DNA from: Prunella strophiata
Lineage: Eukaryota > Chordata > Aves > Passeriformes > Prunellidae
NCBI GenBank assembly: GCA_036583965.1
Contig: JAZBQD010000014.1
Span: 39,914,990-39,978,989, forward strand
Length of the DNA: 64,000 bases
Reading direction: 5' to 3'
Of this stretch, positions 23,326 to 34,415 are shown piece by piece (position 1 is the stretch's first letter; every line of letters starts with the position of its first letter). The notes under the pieces are model-generated. The model saw only the letters and a list, made by a program, of their open reading frames with translations, was not told where the DNA came from and did no database searches. Made by a program: the position numbers and the translations under genes.

Positions 23326-26300
23326 CTTTTTATTCTCATTAAGGCTACATGATCAAGTTCACAAGGCATAGTCTATTGCACCATCCCACAGGTAATGTGG
23401 GAATATTGCTTACGAAGCACAGAATTTGACCCACAACTACAATACCATGGCATCAGAAGTGGCTGGCAATTAAAGGATTACAATAGAGTCCACAATAATC
23501 CGATGAGCTCGGCTGCAGATGCACATAGACTGCTCACTGCAGGCTGCCAGGGAAGAAGTGATGCCAGGCGTGCACTGACAGCGCTCACTGCCACCAGGCT
23601 CCTCCACGGCACCCTGGGAGGAGAGGAGCACCTAGCAGGTAGGGACTTGCTACCTGCACTGGGCTCCCTCATCTCTTCTGCACAGGGGAACCTTCTCCCA
23701 CTCTGCACATGGTTGTGATTTTAATGCTGAAGTATCTGAGCAGATTAACACTTGGATTCTATTTTCTGTCATTACATTAAGAATCTCACTAATTTTATGC
23801 ACTGTTACTTGGAAATTAAGGAGGCACAAATGAAGACAGCCCCAAAAAAGGTACATAATACAAAGAACCCTATTACATTGGTCTTAACCTCCAGTAGTCT
23901 GCTAGGCATAAAGTACAGCACAGTTGTCAAGTTCTTAAACATACCAGTTATCCATATGCCAACACACACAAAAGCTAGCTTTCTGCTACACAGCTGGTTC
24001 CTCAAGAAACTAGTATTACTTAAGCCAAGAACACAGACACCAATTTGCAAAGTACACAAGGCTCCTAGGGACAAGAGCTTTTACGCTTTCATTTCTACTC
24101 ATCGGCATATCAGTGATTTGCGAGAGGTAGAGCTTGCCATGCTGTCTAACCACTTACAATAACCTTAGTGTAGTAAGAATCCTATGATAAGGGTTAAGAA
24201 CTTTTTCTTTTTAGCATGCCTTTTGAATGCCTGCAGAAATACTTTCAAAGAAATAAAAGTAACTTTATGCTTAGCAACTTAGTACACAGCAACTAGTCAC
24301 AGAGACCAGAATTGAAGTGTATTACAAAAGCCACCACCCCTTTTTTTGGGGTGGTTTTTCTTGGTTTTAGTAGCACAAGTAGAATAATAGATCTTCCTGA
24401 TCTATATTTTAAAAATTCAATTAAGTAACCTGCAATCATTTCAATTTCTCCATTATTGTGTAAAACAGTAACTTAATTGTTGAGTTAGAAAGTTTCATTT
24501 GAGATGCCTGCTCATCTTGGTAGTGAATGAACACTTATTTTATCTTGCCTCTGACCTGATGCTTTAGATTGTTTATCCTCTCTCTGCTTAAAAAAGAATC
24601 AGAGGGGAAAAGCAGAGAACAGCAAGGTTTGAAAAAAGACACGTTGTCGAAAGAAGAGAGTCATACAAGAGCTATCACTGAATCTTATTAGACTTCTGGT
24701 GTACTCTGTACTTTGTAAACATGAACAGATTCCTCTGATTTTCAGGAAGCAGATACTCTGGAACTGGCTAAAACAGCAGAGACTGCTTTCTTTTCCCATA
24801 TGAAAGAATGTACACTGCAAAGTGAAAGGGGATCAGCCTGTCTCCTTATTTAGTTTTACACACTGAGCAAATCCAAAAGTGTGCACCACTCCGTTTGTGA
24901 CACCCTGGAAGAAACATGCAGCATCTCAAAGATTCCCCACAAAAGACAGCACCAACAAACTGCTGGAAGATTTTACATGCAGAGTAATTTGGATGAGTAA
25001 GCACTGAGTCAGTTAAGGAGTCTGGATAGTTTACATGAATCTCTAGTCAGTTTTGTTTCCCACAACAGCTAATTATGTAAAGGGTTACAATCATTACTTC
25101 CTGGAAGTCATCATCCGGTAAGCCAGCTGCATTTGCTTTTTATGCCCAATATAGCTAACAAGAAATACTGCACCATAAGTGTTCTAATTATACTTTTTGT
25201 AACTTCTATTTTACAATTTAAAAAAAACCCACTTAGGTCGAGTATATTTCGAGAATGTTTTGGTTAATATGCAAATACAACTCCCTTGCCTGCTTGTCAG
25301 CACTTCTGCATCTATAAAGGAAAGTCTCAGGAGGTTGCAACTGAAACTAAAGAATGTTTTATTGGTCAATAATAAATAACTTAACAAAGTTAACAGGAAT
25401 ATTCTAACTGGTGAATCCATGGTCACACTTCTAAGCAAGTTCTACTGAATCTTTTTTGAGAAAAATAGACAAAACATTTTTTTCTTCTCACCACCTTAAC
25501 TAAAAGCAACCCCCCCCAGATGCTATGATCAAGGTAAACACAGATAAAGAACCCATGTACCTTAGGAGAGACTTCATTAAAGACAGATCAACAGCTCTGT
25601 CCTGCACTGGATAGAGTTTGGAGTAAATAACACAGACCATCTTTAATTTATTTCACAGATATGATTATTAAAGAGTCAAATCATAAACCATGTATTTTTT
25701 CCGCAACATCATCTTAAGAACATTTAGTGGGTTTTCCCTTCCTACCCGCAACATCTACCTCATTAACATGCATCTAAAGCTGGGATTATTTTATTGTACC
25801 AAGTATGAACTAAACCAAGCATTCTCTTCCAGAGAAAACAGGAGAATAATATCAAGTCATGGCCATGCCCACATACAAGCCAGTTCTTGGAAACAGAACA
25901 TCAGATTTGCTTGGGGTTATTTCCAAAATGCTCTTCATTTTTAATGACATTACATCTCAATCTTAGGACTTATCAGTCACCTCCAGGTAAAATTCAGGTT
26001 TCCAGCAGGTTGTACGATGCAAGACTGAATATTGCATCTTGAAATTCATATAGGTATATGCCTGAGAAATAGTGACATAAGAGGAAAAAATGAGAGGGAA
26101 GGAGTTCTTAAAGAGATCTTCCTTGATCACTTACAAAACTGAAATTAACTGAAAATGGCTTGAGAATATGAGTGCTTTGCCTGGACAAGATGGATTAGTG
26201 GGCAGAGCATAGGTAACACACCTTTAGCCTACCAGGTGGCTGTAACTCACTTGTAACACACTTCAATGTCTACAAGAAGATGACTTCCACAAGCTGCAGA

Positions 26301-28352
26301 AAACAGTAGGTTCCAGAGGAAGTAGTGCCTCACGATTATGGCTCCATTACAACAGATCAAAGTGAATTGTTTGTCTTAGTGCACTCCCACAGGACCAAGC
26401 CACCACACAAACTGCCAGAATAGCCTGCAGTTGTTTAAGTCTTGGAAACAAAGGAAAAAGCAGTGATAACCAACTCCTTTAGTTTTGGTGCCAGATATAG
26501 CCCTTGTAATGTAAAAGATACACAGCAAGCAGTCTTCCTGTGCAGACAGCTCTGTCTCTTACTCAAGACATGGACACATGCTCTCAGCAATGGCCTTCTG
26601 TGCTTCATCCCAAGTATTTGCTACTGCACAGCCCACCAGCCTCATCCCTGTTACTGGTACACAAGCAGCGATGCCAGTCGCAGTCAACCACTGCCTCCAA
26701 TTTTCAGTCATTGCTCTTCTTCCACATCCTTATTTATGTACCTACACACATACTCCCACAATCTCTTGAACCTCAGGGTGTGTGGCACAGTGCCCAAGAG
26801 ACAAAAAGTGGGTAAAGAAAAGATGAAATAACTTCAGGAACAAGAGGCCATTCATGACTCACAGCTCCCAGACTGACCAGCACAGCGCAAGGTCAGCCAG
26901 CCTTGCCTCAGGGATGGCCAGCACTCAATCACATCAGCTCAGAGAGCTCACAGACTGGGTATGGGGCAGATCCCTGGAAGGGTCAGGTCCCTACATGGCA
27001 AGCTGGGAGAAGCACTCACAGAGGAAATGCTGCCTAAGACTAAACCCTGCAGGGAGCAGAGGCAGCAGCACCCTGAGCACAGGCAGCCCTGCTACACATT
27101 TAGCCTAATCGCTCACACACAAACAAACCCCCACTCTCTAAAGCCTACTTTGCCCTGTGAAAGCCAAGCAGTAAGAGTAGATTAGACTCTAATAGGGATT
27201 AATACAAGTTAAGGTAGCAGTGATTTCCACCAGGGAGACCAGAAAGGTTAGACGTGGGATAGCATGACAGCCAGACTGTAGGAAGGGTGGGGAAAAAAAG
27301 GTAAAGGGAAGAACAAGTAACACAGGAACTAGCATTGACACCTGCCTGGCTCCATTTTTGCTCTCCCCTGTGTCCATCCCTGTCCAAAGCAGAGATGAGA
27401 CACGCTGCACTGTCAAGTCATGGTCAGTGATTTCTAACAGGCTGTGTAATGGTCAGGAGCAGATTTCTTATTCAATCTCAACAGTGCTGACCCACTTTCT
27501 TCCAGCACTACCATCCATCACCTCTGACTGACAAGGAGTCCAGTTTTAACAAAAGGCAAAACCTAACACAAGCAAAGTCTGAAGCAGAAAATGGAAAGGA
27601 AATTCGGATCCCATTCTGTCTTACTGCAGCCACTTCAAAGCTATGTTTAATTTTATTAGCAACTAGAACTCCAGTTCATTAAAAAGTGACCAATAAAAGA
27701 TAATGGCAGGAAATTAAGTGACCTTAGCATGATTTAGAGCATTGCTCTGCAACAGCAAAACTGCACAGAAAGTATGCCTGGAAAAGAAAAAAAAAAGCCC
27801 CAAAGAAGTGATCATAAAAAGTTTCCAAATTGCTTCAGAGTCAGAGGCAAGTTAAAACTTCATGCTAGAGACTAACAAAAATGTGTATCTACAAAACATA
27901 TGCATTAAATATGCATTATGAGTGACATACTGCCAGAAAGAAACACTGTTCAGACAATCCATTCACTACCTACCTTTTCATGTGTGCTATAGTAATCAAG
28001 ACTATTCACCTTTAAATTCAAGTAAAAGAATGTAGTTTCACTGTGCTGCAGGAACACAGCAGCTACAGTGTGTGGTTGAACCAGGAAAAAAAAAGTGTAC
28101 TTTTCTGACTCTTCATCATATTTTCAAAAAGGCATGAAGAAAAGGTGGGGTTTTTTTTTTCTTTAATTATATAGAAAGACTAAGAAGCCAAAACCTCTGA
28201 AGTTCCTGAGTCATGACCTTTGGGAAGCAGGCATTTTGTAGGGCTCCCCCATAACCCAAATAGTAATTGTTTCATAGTAATAAACCAAGTTCCTTAATTT
28301 TTCACTCCAAGAAAGCTGTGCAAGGGTAAGAGTACTGAATATGATGGTTAAC
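23326..28352. other. SRGAP1 intron 1 sequence, no gene seen
   Basis: About 5 kb of apparently unique intronic DNA. Open frames of up to 136 codons (for example 23,752-24,162 plus) show no recognisable domain and are judged chance. A block at about 25,080-25,150, containing TTACTTCCTGGAAG and ATCATCCGGTAAG, stands out as a possible regulatory or splice-like site. Confidence 0.55.
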
Positions 28353-28517
28353 TTAAAAAAAACCAAACCAAAACAAAAAAACAAACAAAAAAAAAAAAAA
28401 ACCAAAAAAAAAAAAAAAAAAAAAAACCCAAAAAAACCCCAAAAAAAAAAAAACCAACCAAAAAACCAGAACGAGACAAAACCCAAAACCAATCAAACCC
28501 AAAACCAACCAAAAAAC
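28353..28517. repeat. Long A/C-rich low-complexity tract
   Basis: About 165 bp of almost only A and C on the plus strand, with A runs of up to 20 broken by CC or CCCC. It yields lysine/proline-rich frames on plus and phenylalanine/tryptophan/glycine-rich frames on minus, which are artefacts of composition. Confidence 0.95.
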
Positions 28518-29852
28518 TGTTCAGTTTATGACTGAACTGTCTTAATTTGCAGATACCCCTTTCAGCTGCATAGTCAACTACAAACTCATTAACATTTACC
28601 TGGACAATTGGAGTTTGTATTCTGAAAGGAAGGATCAGAGAGCTGGGAGAAAATGGTGGGGGAAAAGATAAAGAACTTCATCAGACAACATAACTCCAAC
28701 TGGAAAATCGCATGGAGAACAATATCCTTTCTGTATCAGACAAAGTCCTGTGTGTGGTCAAGTTCTTTGACCAGAAAAATTTCTGCTAAACCACACTTGA
28801 TAAACTTGAACTTTGAAAACTGGCATCTATTCATCGGATTTTTTTTAAATAAACCTCAAGAATTCTGGCATCATCCAAGGTACCAAATGTTCCATTACAA
28901 AGACTTTATTCAAAATAGCTATCAGTTTACTAAAACAGCAGCCCAATTTGTATTTCAGAACTCAGCCTTTTCTCAGAGAGGCTTCTGTTGTTTTAGTGTG
29001 AAGCTGAAATTCAGCTTCACAATACAGTATTTTCATTTTCCATAAAAATTAATTAGGCAATGTAATACAGACTGCTACCAAGTTCTTTCTAGATGAAAAA
29101 TAGGAGTATTTTGTTCTGAAGAAGGCCATGCAAATATTGATCTTGGGGAAGTGTCTTCCTCCACAAACTGCTTTTGGGCTTGCATTTCCATTAGGTCAAT
29201 TCCAACTGAAAAACTAAGGTGGAAAAAAGGAGGAATCTAAGCAGCTCTTCCCTCAGCCCATTTCAGCTGGAGATGCAGTTGTGTAAGAAGGCTGAGACTT
29301 AAAGTCCAATGATTCTCAACAGTTCACACATATGGAGGATCTCTGAAGAGATAGGGCCTGATAATTAGTCAATACAATGCTTATCTAGTCAAAGCACATT
29401 TCTCCTGTCCATGGAAGGCCAGCTACAAATCCTAAGAAGGCAAAACATGCCTGTTTAACATGAATGATTGAAAAGCTCTGGAGCACTATATCCCTAATCC
29501 TCTTGCTCCTACAAGAGACTTATTTTTCGTAAGGATCACTTTCTGAAGGGAGCCAGGTATTCAAGATCTCACCAGCTCACCTTTTACCATACTCAAGACA
29601 CCCACTCACAGACATCAGGGGATGCTCTAGTATTTCTTCACTAGTGTGAATTGCTCAGTAACTCTATCAATAGACACTACTTGACATTATCAGCAGTAGC
29701 AAGGAGCTGCTGGTCCTCAGAATACAGCAAGTAAGATAGGCTACTATAGTCAACTGAGCCTTGAGTTAAGGCATGCTGTCTATAAATCTAATAGGGTCAT
29801 AGAGCAGAAAGTTAATACTTGGCTCATAACTATACCACCAGTCTGTTGCTCA

Positions 29853-29854
<2 letters not shown>
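28518..29854. other. SRGAP1 intron 1 sequence with a short palindrome
   Basis: Unique intronic sequence with no recognised gene. It includes a near-perfect palindrome at 28,997-29,021. A 130-codon open frame at 28,653-29,045 has no recognisable domain. Confidence 0.5.
28997..29021. repeat. 25-bp palindrome
   Basis: Two perfect 12-bp arms, TGTGAAGCTGAA and its reverse complement, flank a single central A. Confidence 0.9.

Positions 29855-29899
<45 letters not shown>
29855..29899. repeat. Poly(T) tract, 45 nt
   Basis: An uninterrupted run of 45 T. On the minus strand this is poly(A), which could be the tail of a retroposed sequence or simple expansion. No parent transcript was recognised to its right, and no flanking target duplication was found by eye. 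Confidence 0.95.
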
Positions 29900-29901
<2 letters not shown>

Positions 29902-32414
29902 TTAACCATCCACTTTCTAGCTCTAGTTGTATCCCCCACCCTAGCTGCAAGGTTGGTAAAACTACCACTAATGACTTCAGAGTGCAAATAAAATTACCAC
30001 ATTCTTCAGAAAAACACAGATACAACTTACACTGTGGATGACCAGGAATATTTTATCAGTTATGTTACTTTTCAGGTGCCTTTATGTCTACAAAGTAAGG
30101 TACCCATGCCATCATAATAGTCTTACATCCCCCAAAACAACATGTATAGGTATCCAGCTAGACAGATCTAACTTCAGTATTAAAACATCCTTAAGAAATA
30201 TTCTTCTGCTTTCTATACAATGTGCAGGGAAGTAAACACACCTACCTTACTGATTCAACTGGGACAGTTCTTGACAGAAGGTAGACTGAAGAACAAGGAT
30301 GTTGCAAAAAAAGGTGCAATAAAATGCCCTGCTCAACAAGTCAGAAGTACCTTGTTTACTTCAGCTTGACAAAAAGGTAAAATTTACAGACTTTCTGCTG
30401 TTCCTGAATGATCTTTACTAAAGCAATAGACAATCTAAAAATCCAAGGAGAAGATGTCAGTTTACACCACTCAGGAACCAGGCACAACAATTAACATCTG
30501 TTACTGCTTCCTATTTGAGGAGTTAAGAGCAGAAAAGCTATGTGAAGAATGGCACTACCAAATCCTCATTTCCAAATATGGCACCATATACATACCCTAC
30601 AGGGCATGTACATTGCAGGCCCCTCTTCCTCCAGTATTATTAACATTCAGACATCTTAGGGCAGGATTTCCTGCTGAAGCACTAACACTGATGCCCAGCA
30701 AGCCGGGCTGAATGCAATCCCACCACAAGGTACAGCACACACGGGTGCTGTTGCACTCCTGTGCACATGCCTGTCCAGAGGACCTCAAATGCCCACTCTG
30801 CTGCCCAGCTGTCCACATCCTTCAGCAGCTAAACACATCAGCAGTGAGAAATCAGCTAGCCATTGCAAACACCACAAATCACAGGCAGCAAAAGCAATTT
30901 GGCCACACCCTTTCTCCTAACCTAATATAAGAAATTCCAAGCAGTATATAGGGATCTGACTTTCCTGAATTTACATTCCCTTAAAGCTAACTTGCTGGCT
31001 AATTAGGGCTGATTTCTTAGGCCTTGAGCCCTCAATATCAAAAAGATTTTCAAGGTATCCCACAGTGGTATCACTGCTTTTTTATACTATCACTGAACCG
31101 ATGTCAAGCAGAATTATACCTTAGCACAGACAGTTCTTGCCATCTGAAATACAATTGTAGTGATGCTGGTTAAAGAAAAAGGATGTAGCCCAGCACACCT
31201 TTTCAAACAGCTGCTGATGAACAATTCTGGCAAGACAGTTGGGTGGGACCAGACCACACACACCCCAGACCACCACAAAGAAGCAAAGCTAGTTAAAATT
31301 CCTATTAAGCTATATTTACAAATGCCACCTCCCTCTGCAATTATGATGGAGGACCATGACACCAAAGGAAAGCCAGGTTATCAACAGTACTTTCATCTTT
31401 AGTGTCTTTTGAAACAATACAATAGATGTAGCTGAAGGGCATGGCATTTTTTCTTCATTATTCAAAAGAAAAGACTGGCATATATAGCAACTGGCTGAAG
31501 ATAATAAAGGCTGAGCCTTTAACAATCAAGTTAGGAGGAGGCAAAGAACAGTCTGCACACTGTGCAATGAGCTTAAGATCTGAAACATTTTTTATGCTCA
31601 GTGACCAAGACAAATCTGCACCATGTCCACACAGAGAGGAAAAAGCACCAACCCTTCAAGGGCTCAATGGCAGGGAATACACCAGCTAAGTGAGAACTGT
31701 CTTGGCCCTGCCCATGACAGACAGACACTTGAAGCATGGCCCACCTGCCAGCTCAGACCCCTCACTGCCTGACGTATCTGGTGGATCTCTTATTTTAAGC
31801 ATAGATCCTTTACTGGACACAAAAAGACTTTCAATGGTGACAGGTATTTTTCACAAAAAAGTTAAGCTTAGGAAGAAAAAACTCAAAAACTACCTCTTTT
31901 AAGAGGAAAAAACACAACCAAACTACAAGCATTGCCTTGAAAATTGAAGTCATAGGATCAAGTGAGAGGAAAATTTATTGTGCAAGTACACAAAGTCAAT
32001 AAATCTTTCAACAGCTGAGGAGTGGACCCTCCCACCCTGTTCCAGACGCCTCATATAGAAGGTCCCCAGGCCATGCCTGCATGGAGCAGGAAGGCTGCTC
32101 CTGAAGCCATGGACCTGCATGAGGACACGCTCCATCTCTGCACATCGCAGACCGTGGGCAGCATCAGGGAGGGAACACCCTACCTATGTGAAGAGCACAC
32201 CAGCATAATTATAAAAAGCAGAGTTCAGATGTTGCAGAGCTTTTTAAATGTCGTGTTTCACGTTCGCATCCATCCCTGGATTTATTGCAATTTATATATT
32301 ATGCAATATTTTCTCCGACAGCACCCAGAAGGATGCGCACCAAGAGACCCACACCCCACTGCCATGTCGCTACTTTCCCAATCTCTGTTCCACCCAAGAC
32401 ACCTGCCAGAAGGA
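29900..32414. other. SRGAP1 intron 1, promoter-proximal part, no gene seen
   Basis: No exon or known transposon was recognised. Near 32,281-32,312 an AT-rich block carries two ATTGCAA/ATGCAAT-type motifs (C/EBP- or POU-like). CpG density begins to rise from about 32,270 toward the island. Confidence 0.5.
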
Positions 32415-32964
32415 AAACGCTAGGCGGGGAAACTCGAGGGTCTGGAAGCGCCGGTGGCGCAAGCCAGGATCTGCCGGCGCTGTCCTTGGCACAATAGTTG
32501 GATGCGATGCAGCCGGGCAATGCGAGGCTGAAATACTTCCTGGGATGGCTGAATGGGCTCATTCAGTAGTCAAGGGTAATTCTTTATTAGCCATCTTCTA
32601 CAGCCCAGCACAGAAACCACAGCCCTGAGGGGAGGGTGGGAGACACCAGCCATGTGCCTCAAGAAAGGGGTATGGCTTAGCATTGTCTCTCGCTCCAGTA
32701 ATTGACAAGCTTTTTGTTTTTTTTTGTCCTCCCTTTCCCCTTCCCTCCCCACCGCGGGCGTCACCGAAGCCGGTGGAGGAAGAGAAGGTGCCCGGCCGGG
32801 CCGGGCTGTGAAGAGCCGCCGCAGCTGCCGTCCGGCCCGGCCCCTCGCACCCACCGGCGCCGCTCGGAGCGCTGCGGGGGGAGCCTTCGCCGCCCTCTCG
32901 CCGCTCCCTCCCGCCCCGAAGTTCGGGCAACTGGGACCGGCCGCCCCGCCGGCGGTGGCGGCTC

Positions 32965-33014
32965 GGCCGGCAGCCGGGGAAAGGGGCCGGCAGCCGGGGA
33001 AAGGGGCCGGCAGC
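32965..33014. repeat. 20-bp GC-rich tandem repeat, about 2.5 copies
   Basis: The unit GGCCGGCAGCCGGGGAAAGG is repeated perfectly twice and then partly a third time. It lies in intron 1, about 45 bp inside the SRGAP1 exon 1 donor. Confidence 0.9.
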
Positions 33015-33054
33015 ACGCCCGGCCCCCGCGGCGGCTTTCCCGCTGCCTCCCCGC

Positions 33055-33061
33055 GCTTACC
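33055..33061 (-). other. SRGAP1: SRGAP1 exon 1 splice donor
   Basis: On the minus strand the junction reads AAAG then GTAAGC, with the GT at 33,060-33,059. It is a near-consensus donor, with the intron in phase 1. Confidence 0.92.
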
Positions 33062-33127
33062 TTTCACTTGACTTTCATACTCCGCTATAATCTCTTTGTC
33101 CTTTTTGAATCTGCTGGGGGTTGACAT
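33061..33127 (-). CDS. SRGAP1: SRGAP1 first coding exon (Slit-Robo Rho GTPase-activating protein 1), partial gene
   Basis: The minus-strand frame from the ATG at 33,127 begins MSTPSRFKKDKEIIAEYE and ends with ESQVK before a splice donor. I recognise this as the N-terminus of srGAP1. The paralogues differ at residues 2-6, srGAP2 starting MTSPAKF and srGAP3 MSSQTKF (recalled, not searched). The exon ends after the first base of codon 23, a G, followed by GTAAGC. This phase-1 junction fits the family, whose next residue is glutamate. The ATG has A at -3. In the family, the full protein has an F-BAR membrane-bending domain, a RhoGAP domain acting on Rho-family GTPases such as Cdc42, and an SH3 domain binding Robo receptors, and it works in cell migration and axon guidance. 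Only the start of the F-BAR region is here; the remaining exons lie beyond the left edge. Translation past 33,061 is intron. Confidence 0.93.
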
Positions 33128-34145
33128 TATCCACTCGCTTCTTCTGCTTCTCCGCCTTGTTCTAAATTATTATCACCAATTATTCTTGTTTATCTGGAGG
33201 AGCTCCCAAGTTGTGTCAGGCGGCCGCAAGCCCGAGCGAGCCGGGGAGGCGGCGGGCGCTGGCCCCGCGGGAGCGCCGCCGGCACCGGAGGCGGCGAGGC
33301 GGGGAGCGGCGATCAGACTAACCCCGGCGCAGGCACCATCGCCTCCCGGCACCGCCGCCGGCAGCAACGCGGTCCGCGGCCCGGAGCCGCCGCAGGGCGG
33401 GGCGGCGGAGCAGCGGCCGCGGGGCACTCGCTTCCACTAGGCGAGGGCGGGGGCCCGGCGGCTGCGCCCCACCATTGTTATCTGTCCGCACGCACCCGGG
33501 AGAGGGGAAGGGAAGCAGGGAGAGAGCGGTGGGCGGGAGGCAGGCGGCCGCGCTCGGTCCGTACGCCAGAGACACTGGTTACTGCTGCCGCCGCGCTCGC
33601 CTGGCTGAGAACTCGGGGCCGGCGCCCCGCCGTGACTAACCCCGGGCGGCAGCGCCGCGGCGCATGTCCCAGCCTCGCGGGGCGAGCAGTCGCCGGCTCG
33701 GGGCGGCTCCCCCGCCGCGCCCTGGAGAGGTGTCTCCGGGAATAAACTTCTCCCCGCCCTCCCGCCGCTGTCTCCTCCCTTCCTGCCTGCCCTCCCGCCT
33801 CCGGTCCTCGCTCGCCTTGTCCGCCCGCTCCGCCTCCCCGCCGCCCCGCCGGCAGCCGCTGTCCGCCCGGGGCCGGAGCCCTGGGTGCAGCGCCCGCTTG
33901 CCCCGGCCGGCCCGCAGCCGGAGGCCCAGCAGCCTGGGGGGGTCGGGCTGGGAGTCGGGCGGGGTGGGAGGAGGGAGATCCCCGCCCCGCCACCCCCATC
34001 GAGCACATGGTGGCCGGATGCTCTCGGGGGACGGGGGTGTGAGGCCGCGGTACGGTTACGGAAGGCCCTTGATCCGGCCGGGAAAGTCAAAGCCCCGTGC
34101 TGCCGTCAGCTCCAAGCCGCCCGGGGAGGGGGAACCCGGAGGGGA
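33128..34145 (-). promoter_or_regulatory. SRGAP1: SRGAP1 5' UTR and core promoter region
   Basis: This is the DNA directly upstream of the SRGAP1 start codon. The first 70 bp (33,128-33,200) are unusually AT-rich for the island and read, on minus, through AGATAAACAAGAATAATTGG and AATAATTTAGAACAAGG before the ATG. They are likely 5' UTR. Further upstream the composition is strongly GC-rich with repeated GC boxes and no clear TATA. The transcription start cannot be placed from sequence alone. Several long open frames cross this region on both strands; I attribute them to low stop-codon density in GC-rich DNA. Confidence 0.7.
33936..33975 (+). promoter_or_regulatory. G-quadruplex-prone run in the promoter
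   Basis: The plus strand has six or more runs of three to seven G separated by loops of one to four bases (G7, GGG, GGG, GGG, GGGG, GGG, GGG). This meets the usual G4 pattern. It would lie on the non-template side for rightward transcription and the template side for SRGAP1. Confidence 0.75.
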
Positions 34146-34415
34146 CAAGTGACCTTTGGGGACACCATGTGCCTCCCCAAGTGTCTCCGAATACATGGCA
34201 CAGCTGCACCGGTGTGTGTAGGGGCCCGGACCCAGGGGGCCAGAGCTTGGCAGCACCCAAGGGAAGAGCTGCACCCTCAGCACGGCAGGTCTTGCTTCCA
34301 CTGCCCTTGTCCGCCCGGTGCTCCCCTGCGGATGCAGCTTGTTCCCGAGGGCAGAAGCGCCTGTGTGCGGCATTCCCCACATCTCCCGCGGGAAACAAGC
34401 GAAGGTGGCCGGGAT

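Larger units (their letters stand above)
32415..34415. promoter_or_regulatory. CpG island over the SRGAP1 promoter, exon 1 and intron 1 start
   Basis: CpG dinucleotides, rare elsewhere in the window, become dense here. A small peak lies at about 32,415-32,530, the core at 32,750-34,145, and a weaker shoulder runs to about 34,415. The island contains many GC boxes (for example GGGCGGGGCGG near 33,395), an AACAATGG SOX-like site beside GATA (minus strand, about 33,470-33,485), and G-quadruplex-prone runs at 33,936-33,975. No canonical TATA box is evident upstream of the start codon, fitting a CpG-type dispersed promoter. SRGAP1 fires leftward from it. Divergent rightward transcription is possible but not shown by the sequence. 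Boundaries are by eye. Confidence 0.92.

Noticed and set aside
23752..24162. 136-codon plus-strand frame
   Set aside because: No domain, no exon signals, intronic AT-rich composition; judged chance.
28211..28535. Lysine-rich (plus) and phenylalanine/tryptophan-rich (minus) frames
   Set aside because: Produced by the A/C low-complexity tract.
28653..29045. 130-codon plus-strand frame
   Set aside because: Antisense to SRGAP1, no recognisable domain, contains the 25-bp palindrome; judged chance.
32570..33060. Continuation of the SRGAP1 frame beyond codon 22 into a longer protein
   Set aside because: The frame crosses a strong GTAAGC donor at the conserved exon junction. The rest is low-complexity G/A/P/R sequence from GC-rich intron.
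1..33060. SRGAP1 exon 2 within the left part
   Set aside because: No frame showed the expected continuation of the F-BAR domain. The first intron is large in this gene family.
33437..34090. 217-codon minus-strand frame and overlapping plus-strand frames in the CpG island
   Set aside because: Frames are open on several overlapping registers of both strands, as expected where stop codons are rare. No domain was recognised.
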